Notes: a model not told the origin generated them from the letters alone. A stretch of DNA of 64,000 nucleotides from Zhongshania aliphaticivorans (GCF_902705855.1 NZ_CACSIJ010000001.1:211044-275043); one strand, 5' to 3'. Positions 25,577-35,153 are shown, counted from the first letter of the stretch. Translations and numbers: made by a program.

Positions 25577-28068
25577 AAGGCTTGGCGTAACACCACCAGA
25601 GGCGGCTGAGTAACAAGCTGGCGGCAGGAAAGCGCCGCCAGGATACACATGGTCAGCACCCCGACTAGCGGCGCAATAACAAATACCGTGCCGTGCCAAA
25701 CCACCTCCATTTCTAGTACCCAATACTGCACTCCCATTAGCGCAATATTACTCCCCACCGCTGCCAATAAGCCCGACAACAAGCCAATCGCCGCAAACTC
25801 AATTAGTAATCCGCGAATAATTAATTTTTTACTGGCCCCCAGCGTTCGCAAGATCGCATTTTCATGCAAGCGACTATCAAGACTGGCCTGCACATTGGCG
25901 ACGGCTACTAATAACGCGCAGGCAACCACCAGTATCAGCACCAAACCAATGGCAGTACTAACCTGCCCAACTATTACTTCCATTTGCTGAATAAGCGTGT
26001 CGACTTCAATTAAGGTTAAAGTTGGAAACTGTCGCAACAAATCTGCAAGGAGGCGCTTTTGTTCCGTCGGCAAATAAAAGCTGGTGATATAGCTACCCGC
26101 ATAATTTTCTAAGCTATTGGGCGGAAACATAAAATAGAAATTGGGTCGCATACTGGTCCAATCTAAACTACGGGTACTGCTCACCCGCGCATTAAGCAGC
26201 TGCCCGCCAATATTAAAACGGAGTTCACTGCCAACTTTAAGCTGCAGACTTTCCGCCAATTCAGCTTCTACCGAAACCGGAATAACATCGCCAACTTCTG
26301 TATTTGCATCCAACCACCAACGGCCACTCTGCAGGCGATTATCTTCAGGTAAGTCCGCCGCCCAACTTAAATTTATCTCTCTATTAATACTGCCATCTTG
26401 GGCATCGATACCTTCTATATCTGAGATCTTCTGCTGATCAATATGGCTCAAGCGGCCTCGGACCATGGGAAATAGTCCAGCATCTTTTAATTGATGCTGC
26501 TCGAAGAAGCTATTCAACGCTGTAATTTCTGAGGCTTGAATATTAATTAAAAAATGATTGGGTGCGTCGGCGGGCAACTGCAACCGCCAGTCATCTAATA
26601 AACTCGTTCGCAGCACGCCAAGGCTAGCGAGTACCATCAGCGATAAGGCGAAGCTGGCAACTTGAAATGCATTGCTTACACGCCGTCTATAGATTGCCGC
26701 CAGCGCGATGCGCAGTGCGCCACTGGCACCGCGGATAAGTGCACGGCGGGCCGCCGAAATTAACAACAAGACCAATGCGCTAGCCAATCCCCCAGTCACC
26801 AATGCGGCGATTAACACAGCTGCGGTGAGCAATGCATCGCCGCTATACCACCACATCAGTACGCCAATGCCGCTAATTCCGATTAATGCACTTATTAGCA
26901 AGGCAGCACCTGCTTCATCATTCCCACGCCGCAACACCCGCATCGGCGATACTTTACTTAAAGCCCATACCGGCGGCATGGCAAACACCGCCGTGCAACC
27001 CAATGCGGTCACCGCACCCACCGCCAATGGGCGCCAGCTCGCGGGGGGGATATCTACTGAAATAAGCGCCCCCAGACTAGCAAACAATACCCACTGCAAA
27101 CCGTGACCGCCAAGGCCACCAAGTATTATTGCCGCCGCGCTTAGTAAACAAAGCTGGCCGCCATAGTGCACAAGCACCTGCCGTCGACTCGCCCCCAGCG
27201 CCTTCATAATGGCGACACTGTCGGTATTGCGCTCGCCGTATCGACGTGCAGCCAAAGCAATGGCAGCGCCAGCAAGCGCCACACCCAAACTCGCAGCCAA
27301 TAGCAAATACCCTTCTGCCCGCTGCAGTGTTGCCGCCATCGCCGGTTGCCCGTCGCGCACATCCTGCCAACGCTGCCCGTCATCCAGCTTAGGGCTTAAC
27401 CACTGTTCGTAAGCGGCGAGCTGCTCGGCGCTACCAGCAAATAGATAGCGGTAGCGGACAAGACTACCCGGCTGCACCACGCCGGTTGCGGCTAAGTCCG
27501 CAAAATTAATCATGCCTCGCGGCGCTAACATTTCATTCATGCCGCCCTGATCCGGCTCGCTAATTAAGGCTTGGTTGGCCGTAAAATCACTTTCACCGAC
27601 ACTCGCTTCACCGCCAACCTCTATATTCAACAGGGCAAACAGTCGAGAATCCATCCATATTTCACCGCGTTTTGGCCCAGCGCTCCGCATCATCGGCGGC
27701 CCAAACAAGGTCTCACTGATGCCCAATTCGCCGATCAAAGGGTAGCTGTCTGACACAGCTCTAATGGATGCCAGTTGCATGCCGTCGCCGGCGTAGATCA
27801 TCGACCTAAAGCTCGCGATCGTCGCCGTGTGCAAACCCAGCGCAGTAGCCTCGTCGAGCCACCCGTCGGGGATTGTCCGAGCCGTTTTTAAAACCCGATC
27901 CGCCGCTAAAAAATGGTGGCTTTGCTGTTCCATGCTGCGGCTTAAGCGATCTGAAAAGCCCGCTATACCACTGACAATGGCCACCGCCAAAGCTAGGGAA
28001 AAGCCCAATAGTTTTAACTCACCGCCCCGCCAAGCGCGGACTAAATAACGGAGCCCCCGCGTAATCAT
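25573..28068 (-). CDS. ybbP: YbbP, FtsX-like ABC transporter permease
   Basis: This 831-residue permease has the duplicated FtsX layout of the YbbP family. There is one N-terminal helix, a large periplasmic domain, three helices, a second periplasmic domain and three C-terminal helices (about ten segments in all). The block AIMKALGASRRQVLVHYGGQLC and its repeat ILRTLGASKKLIIRGLLIEFA are the coupling helices of FtsX-type permeases. It overlaps ybbA by 4 bases. YbbA-YbbP transporters occur next to tesA in many gammaproteobacteria; their substrate is still uncertain, and lipid-related roles have been proposed. Confidence 0.92.
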   Translation of the reverse strand: MITRGLRYLVRAWRGGELKLLGFSLALAVAIVSGIAGFSDRLSRSMEQQSHHFLAADRVLKTARTIPDGWLDEATALGLHTATIASFRSMIYAGDGMQLASIRAVSDSYPLIGELGISETLFGPPMMRSAGPKRGEIWMDSRLFALLNIEVGGEASVGESDFTANQALISEPDQGGMNEMLAPRGMINFADLAATGVVQPGSLVRYRYLFAGSAEQLAAYEQWLSPKLDDGQRWQDVRDGQPAMAATLQRAEGYLLLAASLGVALAGAAIALAARRYGERNTDSVAIMKALGASRRQVLVHYGGQLCLLSAAAIILGGLGGHGLQWVLFASLGALISVDIPPASWRPLAVGAVTALGCTAVFAMPPVWALSKVSPMRVLRRGNDEAGAALLISALIGISGIGVLMWWYSGDALLTAAVLIAALVTGGLASALVLLLISAARRALIRGASGALRIALAAIYRRRVSNAFQVASFALSLMVLASLGVLRTSLLDDWRLQLPADAPNHFLINIQASEITALNSFFEQHQLKDAGLFPMVRGRLSHIDQQKISDIEGIDAQDGSINREINLSWAADLPEDNRLQSGRWWLDANTEVGDVIPVSVEAELAESLQLKVGSELRFNIGGQLLNARVSSTRSLDWTSMRPNFYFMFPPNSLENYAGSYITSFYLPTEQKRLLADLLRQFPTLTLIEVDTLIQQMEVIVGQVSTAIGLVLILVVACALLVAVANVQASLDSRLHENAILRTLGASKKLIIRGLLIEFAAIGLLSGLLAAVGSNIALMGVQYWVLEMEVVWHGTVFVIAPLVGVLTMCILAALSCRQLVTQPPLVVLRQAF

Positions 28069-28751
28069 AGTGCCGCGCTCTCAACGCTGCTGTGTTCATG
28101 TAATTGACCGTCATGGATGGTCAACACCCGCTCGCAGCAGGCGGCTAGGCTCGCCTCGTGGGTGACCAGTACCAATGTCGTTTGGCTCTGACTATTTAAT
28201 TCAAATAGTAAATCGACTATGCGCTGACCAGTGTGTTCATCTAAATTTCCCGTCGGCTCGTCAGCAAATAAAATATTGGGGTTAACAGCGAAGGCTCTGG
28301 CCAATGCTACCCGCTGCTGCTCGCCGCCAGACAGCACCCGTGGATAATGCCCACCGCGATCACTGAGCCCAACCTTGTCTAAGTATGTTTGCGCCGCAGC
28401 CGCTGGTGAGCGATGACCCGCCAACTCTAGGGGTAACATAACGTTTTCGAGCGCGGTCATACCCGGCAGTAATTGAAACGATTGAAATACAAAGCCAACG
28501 TAGCGGGCACGCACTGCTGCGCGCTCATCTTCATTCATTCGGCTAATATTTTGTTCGTGTAAAAATATGTCACCACTGCTGGCATTATCCAATCCCGCCA
28601 GCAAACCTAGCAGTGTTGATTTACCCGCACCGGAGGCGCCTACGATAGCGACACTCTCTCCCGCCTTGATTTCAAAACTAATCCCTCGCAGTATGTCTAA
28701 TTGCTGGCCACCAGTAACAACTGTTTTACAGAGATTATTTACACGAATCAT
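28065..28751 (-). CDS. ybbA: YbbA, ABC transporter ATP-binding protein
   Basis: This 228-residue ATPase of the LolD/MacB group partners YbbP. It has Walker A GASGAGKS (about residues 38-45), the signature [15 protein letters not shown], Walker [13 protein letters not shown] and the switch His in LVTHEAS. Its ATG (28751-28749) overlaps the tesA ATG (28750-28752) on the other strand, so each gene's ribosome site lies inside the other's coding sequence. The same divergent ybbA/tesA arrangement occurs in E. coli. Confidence 0.94.
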   Translation of the reverse strand: MIRVNNLCKTVVTGGQQLDILRGISFEIKAGESVAIVGASGAGKSTLLGLLAGLDNASSGDIFLHEQNISRMNEDERAAVRARYVGFVFQSFQLLPGMTALENVMLPLELAGHRSPAAAAQTYLDKVGLSDRGGHYPRVLSGGEQQRVALARAFAVNPNILFADEPTGNLDEHTGQRIVDLLFELNSQSQTTLVLVTHEASLAACCERVLTIHDGQLHEHSSVESAAL

Positions 28752-29403
28752 GATGAAATTTATTCCCCAATTTCGGCTTAGCGGTTTTAAATCCAGCTAC
28801 CTAGCAATAGTGTTTAGTGGCCTTATTAGCCTAATTTTTAGCGCTAATCTTGCCAACGCTGCTGGCACCAAAGTTCTAGTTCTTGGCGACAGTATTAGTG
28901 CGGCCTACGGAATAGAGCAGCAACAAGGCTGGGTGTATTTATTGCAAACTGAATTGCGCGATGAGAGCGACTTCATCAATGCCAGCGTCAGTGGTGAAAC
29001 TACGGCCGGAGGACTTCAGCGATTACCTGCGCTACTTAAAGAGCATCATCCCAATATCGTCATCATTGAACTTGGCGGCAATGATGGCCTGCGCGGCTAC
29101 CCGATACTCAGCATACGTAAAAACCTGCAGGAGCTGATCACCCTCAGTATCAATGCCGGCGCCGAAGTACTCTTACTTGGTATGAAAATACCGCCCAACT
29201 ACGGCAAACGCTATACCGACGCCTTCGAGCAAAATTACACCCACCTTGCCAAGCAGAATGCCGTGCCTTTAGTCCCGTTCTTGCTAAGCTCAGTGGCGGG
29301 CGTACCCGCGCTAATGCAAAGCGACGGCATTCACCCCACTGCAGATGCACAACCATTGATAGTACAGAACGTATTACCCGCACTGCGAGAAATGCTGGAT
29401 TAA
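28750..29403 (+). CDS. tesA: TesA, multifunctional periplasmic SGNH esterase (thioesterase I / lysophospholipase L1)
   Basis: TesA cleaves acyl-CoA, aryl and lysophospholipid esters in the periplasm. From the ATG at 28750 the protein has 217 residues. A signal peptide ends near ANAAG (about residue 38) after a rather long N-terminal region. The SGNH blocks are GDSIS (nucleophile Ser48), the oxyanion Gly in SGETTAGGLQRLP, GGNDGLRG and the catalytic SDGIHPT. A second ATG follows directly at 28753. Reading further upstream would run through the ybbA gene and is rejected. Confidence 0.94.
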   Translation: MMKFIPQFRLSGFKSSYLAIVFSGLISLIFSANLANAAGTKVLVLGDSISAAYGIEQQQGWVYLLQTELRDESDFINASVSGETTAGGLQRLPALLKEHHPNIVIIELGGNDGLRGYPILSIRKNLQELITLSINAGAEVLLLGMKIPPNYGKRYTDAFEQNYTHLAKQNAVPLVPFLLSSVAGVPALMQSDGIHPTADAQPLIVQNVLPALREMLD

Positions 29404-29437
29404 GTTTTTGTAAGCTAATTCACAAGCGAGTTATTCA

Positions 29438-29896
29438 ATGCCAGCCCTTGCCCCATCAGCCTTCGTAGAAGCTACAGATAAAGTGATTTTGTTCGACGGC
29501 GTCTGCAAACTCTGCCACGGCTGGAGTCGTTTTATTATTCGTTTTGATAAAGCCAAGCAGTTTAAACTAGCCACGGTGCAGTCTGCGGTGGGTGCGGCCA
29601 TTATGGATCACTACCAATTGCAGGCTAGCGACACAGCAAGAGAGATATTCGACACCATGTATTATATTCAGGACGGCCACGTGTACGAGAAAAGTAGCGC
29701 CTTTCTTCAAATCATGGCCGCTATGCCCTACCCTTGGCGGCTGGCGAGTATATTCAAGATTATTCCCACGCTCATTCGCGACGGTGTTTATGATTTTATC
29801 GCATCTAATCGCTACAAAATTTTCGGCAAGTACCCGCAGTGTGTAATGCCAAACCCCGATCACGAACAGCGCTTTTTATCCTTTGAAAAAGACTAG
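29438..29896 (+). CDS. DUF393 / DCC-family thiol-disulfide protein
   Basis: This 152-residue protein has the DCC-family opening VILFDGVCKLCHGWSRFIIRFD, with DGVCxLC giving a DxxCxxC motif, and the later LRxVP-like IIPTLIRDGVYDFIASNRY block. These small proteins have a predicted thioredoxin-like fold and an undefined role. It follows tesA after 34 bases on the same strand and may be cotranscribed. It is convergent with fumC. Length is typical for the family. Confidence 0.88.
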   Translation: MPALAPSAFVEATDKVILFDGVCKLCHGWSRFIIRFDKAKQFKLATVQSAVGAAIMDHYQLQASDTAREIFDTMYYIQDGHVYEKSSAFLQIMAAMPYPWRLASIFKIIPTLIRDGVYDFIASNRYKIFGKYPQCVMPNPDHEQRFLSFEKD

Positions 29897-29913
29897 CGCT
29901 TAAACATTAGCAT

Positions 29914-31281
29914 TCACACTAATTTTGATGGATCTAACAAAGCACTCAATTCCTCGCGACTTAAGTCCGTCATTTCTTCAGCCACATCAATAACAGCGCG
30001 TTGTTCAAGATAGGCTTTTTTAGCAATCTCTGCCGCCGCCAAATAGCCGATAACGGGGTTTAAGGCCGTGACCAGAATTGGATTTTTGGCAACGCTCGCC
30101 GCCAACACCACCTCATTGACGTCGAAATTAGCGATAGCCTGATCAGCCAAAGCTCGGCAGGCATTGCTCATCAAGCTAATACTCTGCAATAAATTGTAAG
30201 CGATAACCGGCAACATAACGTTGAGCTGAAAATTACCGGACTGCCCCGCCACCGTAATACAGGCGTCGTTGCCAATCACTTGGGCACAGGCCATGGCAAC
30301 CGCCTCAGGAATAACCGGATTCACTTTTCCCGGCATGATACTGCTGCCTGGCTGCAGGGCTTGGAGGCTAATTTCACCCAAGCCTGCCAGTGGTCCACTA
30401 TTCATCCAGCGCAAATCATTGCTGATTTTCATTAAGGCAACAGCAAGCGCCTTTAGCTGTCCCGACACAGCGACCGCCGTATCTTGGGACGACAGCGCTT
30501 CAAATAATGAGTAATTTGGTTTAAAACTCAGGCCGGTGTCGATGCTAATCGCCGCACAAAACTTTTCGGCGAACAGATCCGGCGCATTCACCCCTGTACC
30601 AACTGCGGTTCCACCCTGCGCGAGTTGACATAGGTATTTTTGAGAGTCAATTAATCGCCGGCCCGCTTTGTGCATCTGCTCGGCCCACGCCGACAGCTCC
30701 TGCCCCAGCGTAAGTGGCATGGCGTCCATCAAATGAGTACGACCCGTTTTAATAATACTATCGAGGTTGCGTGCTTTAAGACGAATGGTCGACTCCAAAT
30801 GCGCAATGGCTGGCAGCAAATCCGTATGAATCGCCAATGCCGCACTAATATGTATAGCGGTGGGAATAACGTCGTTGCTGCTCTGACTCATATTAATATG
30901 GTCGTTGGCGCTCACCTCTAAACCGGATTGCTCCGCCGCCAAATGTGCCAACACCTCGTTAACATTCATATTGGTGCTAGTACCAGAGCCGGTTTGAAAA
31001 ACATCGAGGGGAAACTGATCTCGGCATTCCCCTGCCAGCAACTGATCTGCCGCACTGGTGATGGCGTGAAACAGCGGTTCAGATAATAGCTCTTCCTCAC
31101 GATTCACCATTGCCACGCAGCGCTTAATCCTGACGATGGCGTCTATAAACTGCTCGGGAAATCGCAGATCACTAATCGCAAAATTATCTTTTGCGCGCTG
31201 GGTTTGCGCGCCGTATTTGGCCGTCGTGGGCACATGCACCTCGCCCATACTGTCGCGCTCTACTCGGTAGTCAGTCATCAC
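29914..31281 (-). CDS. fumC: FumC, class II fumarate hydratase
   Basis: FumC hydrates fumarate to malate in the citric acid cycle and needs no iron-sulfur cluster. The 455-residue protein matches the family length (about 460). Conserved blocks are the substrate-binding GSGTSTNMNVNEVLA, the SSNDVIPTAIHI block, GRTHLMDAMPLTLGQE and the fumarase/aspartase signature GSSIMPGKVNP with its catalytic Ser. It stands alone, divergent from bioA. Confidence 0.96.
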   Translation of the reverse strand: MMTDYRVERDSMGEVHVPTTAKYGAQTQRAKDNFAISDLRFPEQFIDAIVRIKRCVAMVNREEELLSEPLFHAITSAADQLLAGECRDQFPLDVFQTGSGTSTNMNVNEVLAHLAAEQSGLEVSANDHINMSQSSNDVIPTAIHISAALAIHTDLLPAIAHLESTIRLKARNLDSIIKTGRTHLMDAMPLTLGQELSAWAEQMHKAGRRLIDSQKYLCQLAQGGTAVGTGVNAPDLFAEKFCAAISIDTGLSFKPNYSLFEALSSQDTAVAVSGQLKALAVALMKISNDLRWMNSGPLAGLGEISLQALQPGSSIMPGKVNPVIPEAVAMACAQVIGNDACITVAGQSGNFQLNVMLPVIAYNLLQSISLMSNACRALADQAIANFDVNEVVLAASVAKNPILVTALNPVIGYLAAAEIAKKAYLEQRAVIDVAEEMTDLSREELSALLDPSKLV

Positions 31282-31480
31282 AGTTCCTCCGCTATCACGC
31301 CATGTGGGGTATTTTGCTCTTCAATAGTGACACTTTTCCATGCGCTCTGTTCGCATAACTGGCCCACTTTGTAGTTATCGAATTTGCCATCTCACTCGCT
31401 TGTCTACTACAAGCCTATATGCGCCCTCGTGTTATCGCCCCTAAATGCTTAAAATGGCGCATATTCACAGGGAGATACCA

Positions 31481-32782
31481 ATGACTGACTACCACAATGC
31501 CAGCACCGAACAATGGCTTCAATGGGACAAGGATCATATCTGGCATCCCTACTCATCAATGCTAAAGCCCGCAAAAATGGTACCGGTAGTCTCCGCAAAA
31601 GGTGTCAGACTCACACTGGCAGATGGCAAGGAGCTCATTGACGGGATGTCATCTTGGTGGTCTGCCATCCACGGCTACAACCACCCCAAGCTCAATGCCG
31701 CAGCCAATGCGCAGCTAGGCGACATGTCCCATGTCATGTTTGGCGGCATTACCCACCCCGCCGCCGCCGCACTGGGTAAACGTCTGGTAGACCTTACGCC
31801 TGCGGAATTAACAAAAGTATTTATCTCAGATTCTGGTTCGGTTGCCGTAGAAGTCGCCATAAAGATGGCCCTGCAATATTGGTATTCCATCGGCAATCAA
31901 AACAAAACCCGCCTGCTGGCCCTGCGCAACGGCTATCACGGCGACACCTTTGGTGCGATGGCCACCTGCGACCCCGTCACCGGCATGCATCATTTATTTA
32001 CTAAAGTATTACCCTCGCATTTATTCGCCGACGCCCCTCGCACCGTGTTTGGCGAATCAGCGAGCGATGATGACTTGGCGCAAATCACTCGGCTCCTTGA
32101 ACAGCACCACAGTGAGCTAGCTGCAGTCATCGTCGAACCGATAGTGCAAGGCGCTGGCGGCATGCGCTTTTACAGCGGCGACTACCTTCGCAAACTGCGC
32201 GCGCTCTGCGACAAATTCGATGTATTGTTGATCCACGACGAAATCGCAACCGGCTTTGGTCGCACCGGAAAATTATTCGCCTGCGAACATGCCGATATCA
32301 GCCCCGACATCATGTGTGTTGGCAAAGCCCTCACTGGCGGCTATCTGTCTTTAGCGGCAACCCTGTGCAGTGACCGCATTGCCGATGGCATTTGTAATGG
32401 CGAAGCTGGGGTATTTATGCACGGCCCTACGTTTATGGGAAACCCCCTTGCCTGTAGCATCGCCAATGCCAGCATCGACTTGCTACTAGCAGATGATTGG
32501 CAAAGCAATATTCAAAGAATTGAGCGCATACTGAAGAAGGAACTCGCGGCAGCGACGTCACTACAATCCGTTATTGAGGTTCGCTGCCTTGGCGCAATCG
32601 GGGTAATTGAACTAAAAGATAATGTCGACATGGCCAGTATACAAGCGCGCTTTATTGCCAAGGGCATTTGGATGCGCCCCTTTGGCAAACTGGTTTACAC
32701 CATGCCTCCTTACATTATTAGCGACGACGATCTCGTGTATCTCTGCCAACAGATTGTGGCGGCGGTTGCAGAAGAGGAATAG
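31481..32782 (+). CDS. bioA: BioA, adenosylmethionine-8-amino-7-oxononanoate aminotransferase
   Basis: BioA makes 7,8-diaminopelargonate in biotin synthesis, using S-adenosylmethionine as amino donor and PLP as cofactor. The ATG at 31481 has a GGGAGA ribosome site and gives 433 residues; an upstream in-frame ATG at 31445 lacks one. The N-terminal WHPYSSM block and MSSWWSAIHGYNHP are typical of BioA. LIHDEIATGFGRTG is the PLP-contact region and Lys282 in CVGKALTGG is the Schiff-base lysine. The other biotin genes are not in the window. The channel gene starts only 6 bases downstream. Confidence 0.95.
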   Translation: MTDYHNASTEQWLQWDKDHIWHPYSSMLKPAKMVPVVSAKGVRLTLADGKELIDGMSSWWSAIHGYNHPKLNAAANAQLGDMSHVMFGGITHPAAAALGKRLVDLTPAELTKVFISDSGSVAVEVAIKMALQYWYSIGNQNKTRLLALRNGYHGDTFGAMATCDPVTGMHHLFTKVLPSHLFADAPRTVFGESASDDDLAQITRLLEQHHSELAAVIVEPIVQGAGGMRFYSGDYLRKLRALCDKFDVLLIHDEIATGFGRTGKLFACEHADISPDIMCVGKALTGGYLSLAATLCSDRIADGICNGEAGVFMHGPTFMGNPLACSIANASIDLLLADDWQSNIQRIERILKKELAAATSLQSVIEVRCLGAIGVIELKDNVDMASIQARFIAKGIWMRPFGKLVYTMPPYIISDDDLVYLCQQIVAAVAEEE

Positions 32783-32788
32783 CCTTAC

Positions 32789-33610
32789 ATGGCACAAACA
32801 AGCTTGAAAGCAACGCTCCACAAAATCATATTCGGCACCGAAGCTGGTGCCGGCAGAAATTTTGATATTTTTCTTATCGTCATTATTCTGAGCAGTGTCG
32901 CGGCCCTGTTTATCGATTCAGTCGCCACCGTACACCAGCGATATGGCGACTATCTCTTTGCGGCGGAAGTACTATTTACCGTGTTATTCACGCTGGAGTA
33001 TATCGCCCGGATTTATTGTTCCCCCAATCGCCGCGCCTATATTTTTAGCTTTTATGGACTGGTCGACCTGCTCGCCACCATTCCAACCTATCTGTCTATA
33101 TTTATACCCGGCGCTCAACATCTATTAGTAATACGTATATTTAGGGTACTGCGCGTATTCAGGGTATTTAAATTATTTCATTATATGAGCGAAGCGAATG
33201 TCCTCATTCGCTCATTAGTTTCTTCGCGAAGAAAAATATCCGTATTTTTGGTTTCAGTACTTACTCTGATCGTAGTCTTTGGGGCATTAATGTACCTAAT
33301 TGAAGGCCCTCAAAACGGCTTCACAAGCCTGCCCCGCAGCATGTACTGGGCCATTGTAACGGTCACCACAGTCGGCTATGGCGACATCACCCCACGCACC
33401 CCTCTAGGACAATTTATTGCCGCAATGGCAATGATTACCAGCTACGCCATTATCGCAATACCCACAGGCATACTCAGCGCAGAACTAATTCAAGAGAGCC
33501 AACGTAGCATCAACAACAAACAATGTGACAGCTGCAAAAAATTCGGACATGAAAAAGAATCAAAGTATTGTCGCCACTGCGGAGAAAAGCTTCCGCCGCC
33601 GCTTTTATAG
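32789..33610 (+). CDS. Voltage-gated-type potassium channel with C-terminal zinc ribbon
   Basis: The 273-residue protein has six membrane segments. The S4-like helix is RIFRVLRVFRVFKLFH (about residues 116-131), with regularly spaced arginines. The pore carries the K+ filter TVGYGD (194-199). After S6 (to about 235) comes a short tail with four cysteines in two CxxC pairs (Cys246/249 and Cys261/264), which reads as a small zinc ribbon. No RCK/TrkA-N domain is present. Such tails are seen in other bacterial ion channels, but their role is not known to me. The gene probably shares a transcript with bioA. Confidence 0.9.
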   Translation: MAQTSLKATLHKIIFGTEAGAGRNFDIFLIVIILSSVAALFIDSVATVHQRYGDYLFAAEVLFTVLFTLEYIARIYCSPNRRAYIFSFYGLVDLLATIPTYLSIFIPGAQHLLVIRIFRVLRVFRVFKLFHYMSEANVLIRSLVSSRRKISVFLVSVLTLIVVFGALMYLIEGPQNGFTSLPRSMYWAIVTVTTVGYGDITPRTPLGQFIAAMAMITSYAIIAIPTGILSAELIQESQRSINNKQCDSCKKFGHEKESKYCRHCGEKLPPPLL

Positions 33611-33730
33611 AAACCATAAAAAGGCCAGCCGCGAATATGAGGGGAATGTCACGACTGGCTGAGGGAAACTACAGCTCGCAGCTAATCACCTTAGCGCAAA
33701 GCTTTAAATCTAAAAGTAAACACGAAAAAT

Positions 33731-33763
33731 CTGACTTATTAAGCACCCTGCTTAATAAGTCAG
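33731..33763 (-). terminator. Terminator hairpin for the outer-membrane protein gene
   Basis: A perfect 15-base inverted repeat (33731-33745 with 33749-33763) has a three-base loop. On the minus strand it is followed by ATTTTTC. It lies 10 bases after the stop of the barrel gene at 33773. On the plus strand no T-run follows, so it serves the minus strand mainly. Confidence 0.8.
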
Positions 33764-33772
33764 GCTTGCTCG

Positions 33773-34348
33773 CTAAAACACAAATCTAGCACCTAACTTC
33801 ACGGTATCCATATCGCCTTCCCAATTTGTGGCAGGTGCAGGCAAATTGGAGTCTTCTAGATCCACTTTATAGCGATCATATTCCAGCGCGACAACAAAAT
33901 GCTCGCTTACCTTGATATCGGCACCTACACCAACAAAAGGTTCGTCGCCATCATAACTCCGTTTCAAGCCTGCCACATTCACGTCGGCATCCCAAAATAG
34001 CTGTCCTGCTTTTGCGTATATCCCTAACTGCTCCGTCAAAGGTATACGACCAATCACCGCAAGGCCGTAGCCATCTATGTCAGCTTTTCCGACATCACCG
34101 CCAAACGACCCGAAGTCAATATAGCTCGCCTCAAAACCTAAATACTGATTTACCTGTGCGCCGATTATTGCTTCTTTAAAGTCATCATCTTCATCAAAAT
34201 CACCACCACGATCCTTATAGCCACCGTAGTTCGCACCAATATAGGCATGTGGGCCCTCGGTGGGATTTGCAAATACCGTTGACGCTCCAGTTGCTGTACC
34301 AAACAACACCGCCGCCAGCGCTAAACCTGTTGAGTTAATTCTTCGCAT
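33773..34348 (-). CDS. Small outer-membrane beta-barrel protein
   Basis: The 191-residue protein has a signal peptide (residues 1-28, ending VFAN) and alternating amphipathic strands typical of an eight-strand barrel of the OmpA/OmpW-like group. Examples are HAYIGANYGGYK, GFEASYIDFGSFG, QLGIYAKAGQLFWDADV and HFVVALEYDRYKVDL. It ends in VKLGARFVF with the terminal Phe needed for outer-membrane assembly. An acidic run DFDEDDDF lies in the first loop. It is followed by a strong terminator. Function is unknown; similar proteins act as small porins or adhesins. Confidence 0.82.
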   Translation of the reverse strand: MRRINSTGLALAAVLFGTATGASTVFANPTEGPHAYIGANYGGYKDRGGDFDEDDDFKEAIIGAQVNQYLGFEASYIDFGSFGGDVGKADIDGYGLAVIGRIPLTEQLGIYAKAGQLFWDADVNVAGLKRSYDGDEPFVGVGADIKVSEHFVVALEYDRYKVDLEDSNLPAPATNWEGDMDTVKLGARFVF

Positions 34349-34393
34349 AATAATTTCCTCTATAAATTTTGAGCTAAATAAAATCTAAGATAC

Positions 34394-34410
34394 GCGGGCC
34401 ATAGGCCCGC
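34394..34410 (-). terminator. Probable terminator of the EF-hand gene
   Basis: GCGGGCC and GGCCCGC form a 7-base GC-rich stem around ATA, 12 bases after the stop of the EF-hand gene. A weak T-rich tract follows on the minus strand. Confidence 0.55.
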
Positions 34411-34422
34411 AACACCCAAATA

Positions 34423-34824
34423 CTATTCAGCTTCTTCTTCATGATTTTGAATTGACTGATGACGAACCATATACTCGTCACGGCTAACCGCACCATCGGA
34501 ATTAGCATCTATTGTTGTAAAATATTGACTAAGCGCCTTTTCAGACTTCGCTTCTTTTTCATCTAATGCTCCGTCTCCGTTTTGATCTAGTGCGGTAAAG
34601 ATCGCGCTACTGGCATCATTTGTACCTTGCATGCCGCCTTGGGTTTGAGTGCCTAAGCCGGTACTACCCATACCACTTCCCTGTTGAGTGTCTTGCTGGA
34701 CGTTTGTATTTACGCCCCCTTGTGATGAACCCACGCCAGTGTCCTGAACCGCACCAGACATAGGTGCTGCAAAACAAAATGAACTCAAAGCTACACCTGC
34801 AAAAACTGCTGCTATCTTTTTCAT
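34423..34824 (-). CDS. Secreted EF-hand calcium-binding protein
   Basis: The ATG at 34824 has a strong AAGGAGA ribosome site and gives 133 residues; longer in-frame readings do not. A signal peptide ends at SSFCFAA (about residue 20). A Gly/Gln/Ser-rich low-complexity stretch (about 25-70) follows. Two EF-hand loops come next: DQNGDGALDEKE and DANSDGAVSRDE, both with the acidic residues needed for Ca2+. The C-terminus is acidic (NHEEEAE). It should be periplasmic or surface located. Partners are unknown; the neighbouring barrel protein gene lies 74 bases downstream on the same strand. Confidence 0.85.
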   Translation of the reverse strand: MKKIAAVFAGVALSSFCFAAPMSGAVQDTGVGSSQGGVNTNVQQDTQQGSGMGSTGLGTQTQGGMQGTNDASSAIFTALDQNGDGALDEKEAKSEKALSQYFTTIDANSDGAVSRDEYMVRHQSIQNHEEEAE

Positions 34825-35153
34825 TGTGTTCTCCTTAATTATTGCCAATCCCAAAATAAGAATTGAAATAATTGCTGATTGAATAAACGCTAAATTGACA
34901 CCGCAAATTGCGCGCCTTTCGCACAAGCTCTTTGACGTCGTGTCATCTTAGTACCAGCAACTGCCGTGCCAAAATTATTTACCCTTTAAATACAACAACT
35001 TATGTTATTCACCAGAACTTATTGACTATTACCGAGGTCAAACCGTTGGCATTTGGCAACAGAATCAGAAAAATTAATATTTTAAATAATTATTTCAACA
35101 ACTTAGCTAGTTGTAATTTGGCAACACAGGTACATTAACAATGACAAAACACG
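34825..35153. promoter_or_regulatory. Intergenic control region of the EF-hand gene and glrK
   Basis: This 329-base A/T-rich region separates two divergent genes. It holds an exact direct repeat ATTTGGCAACA at 35051-35061 and 35116-35126 and an inverted pair TTGAC (35022-35026) / GTCAA (35037-35041). A ten-codon reading frame, MTKHGESHPY, starts at ATG 35141 and overlaps the glrK GTG start in another frame. No clear sigma-54 site was found. Confidence 0.4.

Noticed and set aside
28567-28749. Longer N-terminus for TesA
   Set aside because: It would run antisense through the start of ybbA and would bury the signal peptide.
35043-35130. Sigma-54 promoter at the two TTGGCA sequences upstream of glrK
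   Set aside because: GG and GC are not ten bases apart in either copy, so the essential spacing fails.
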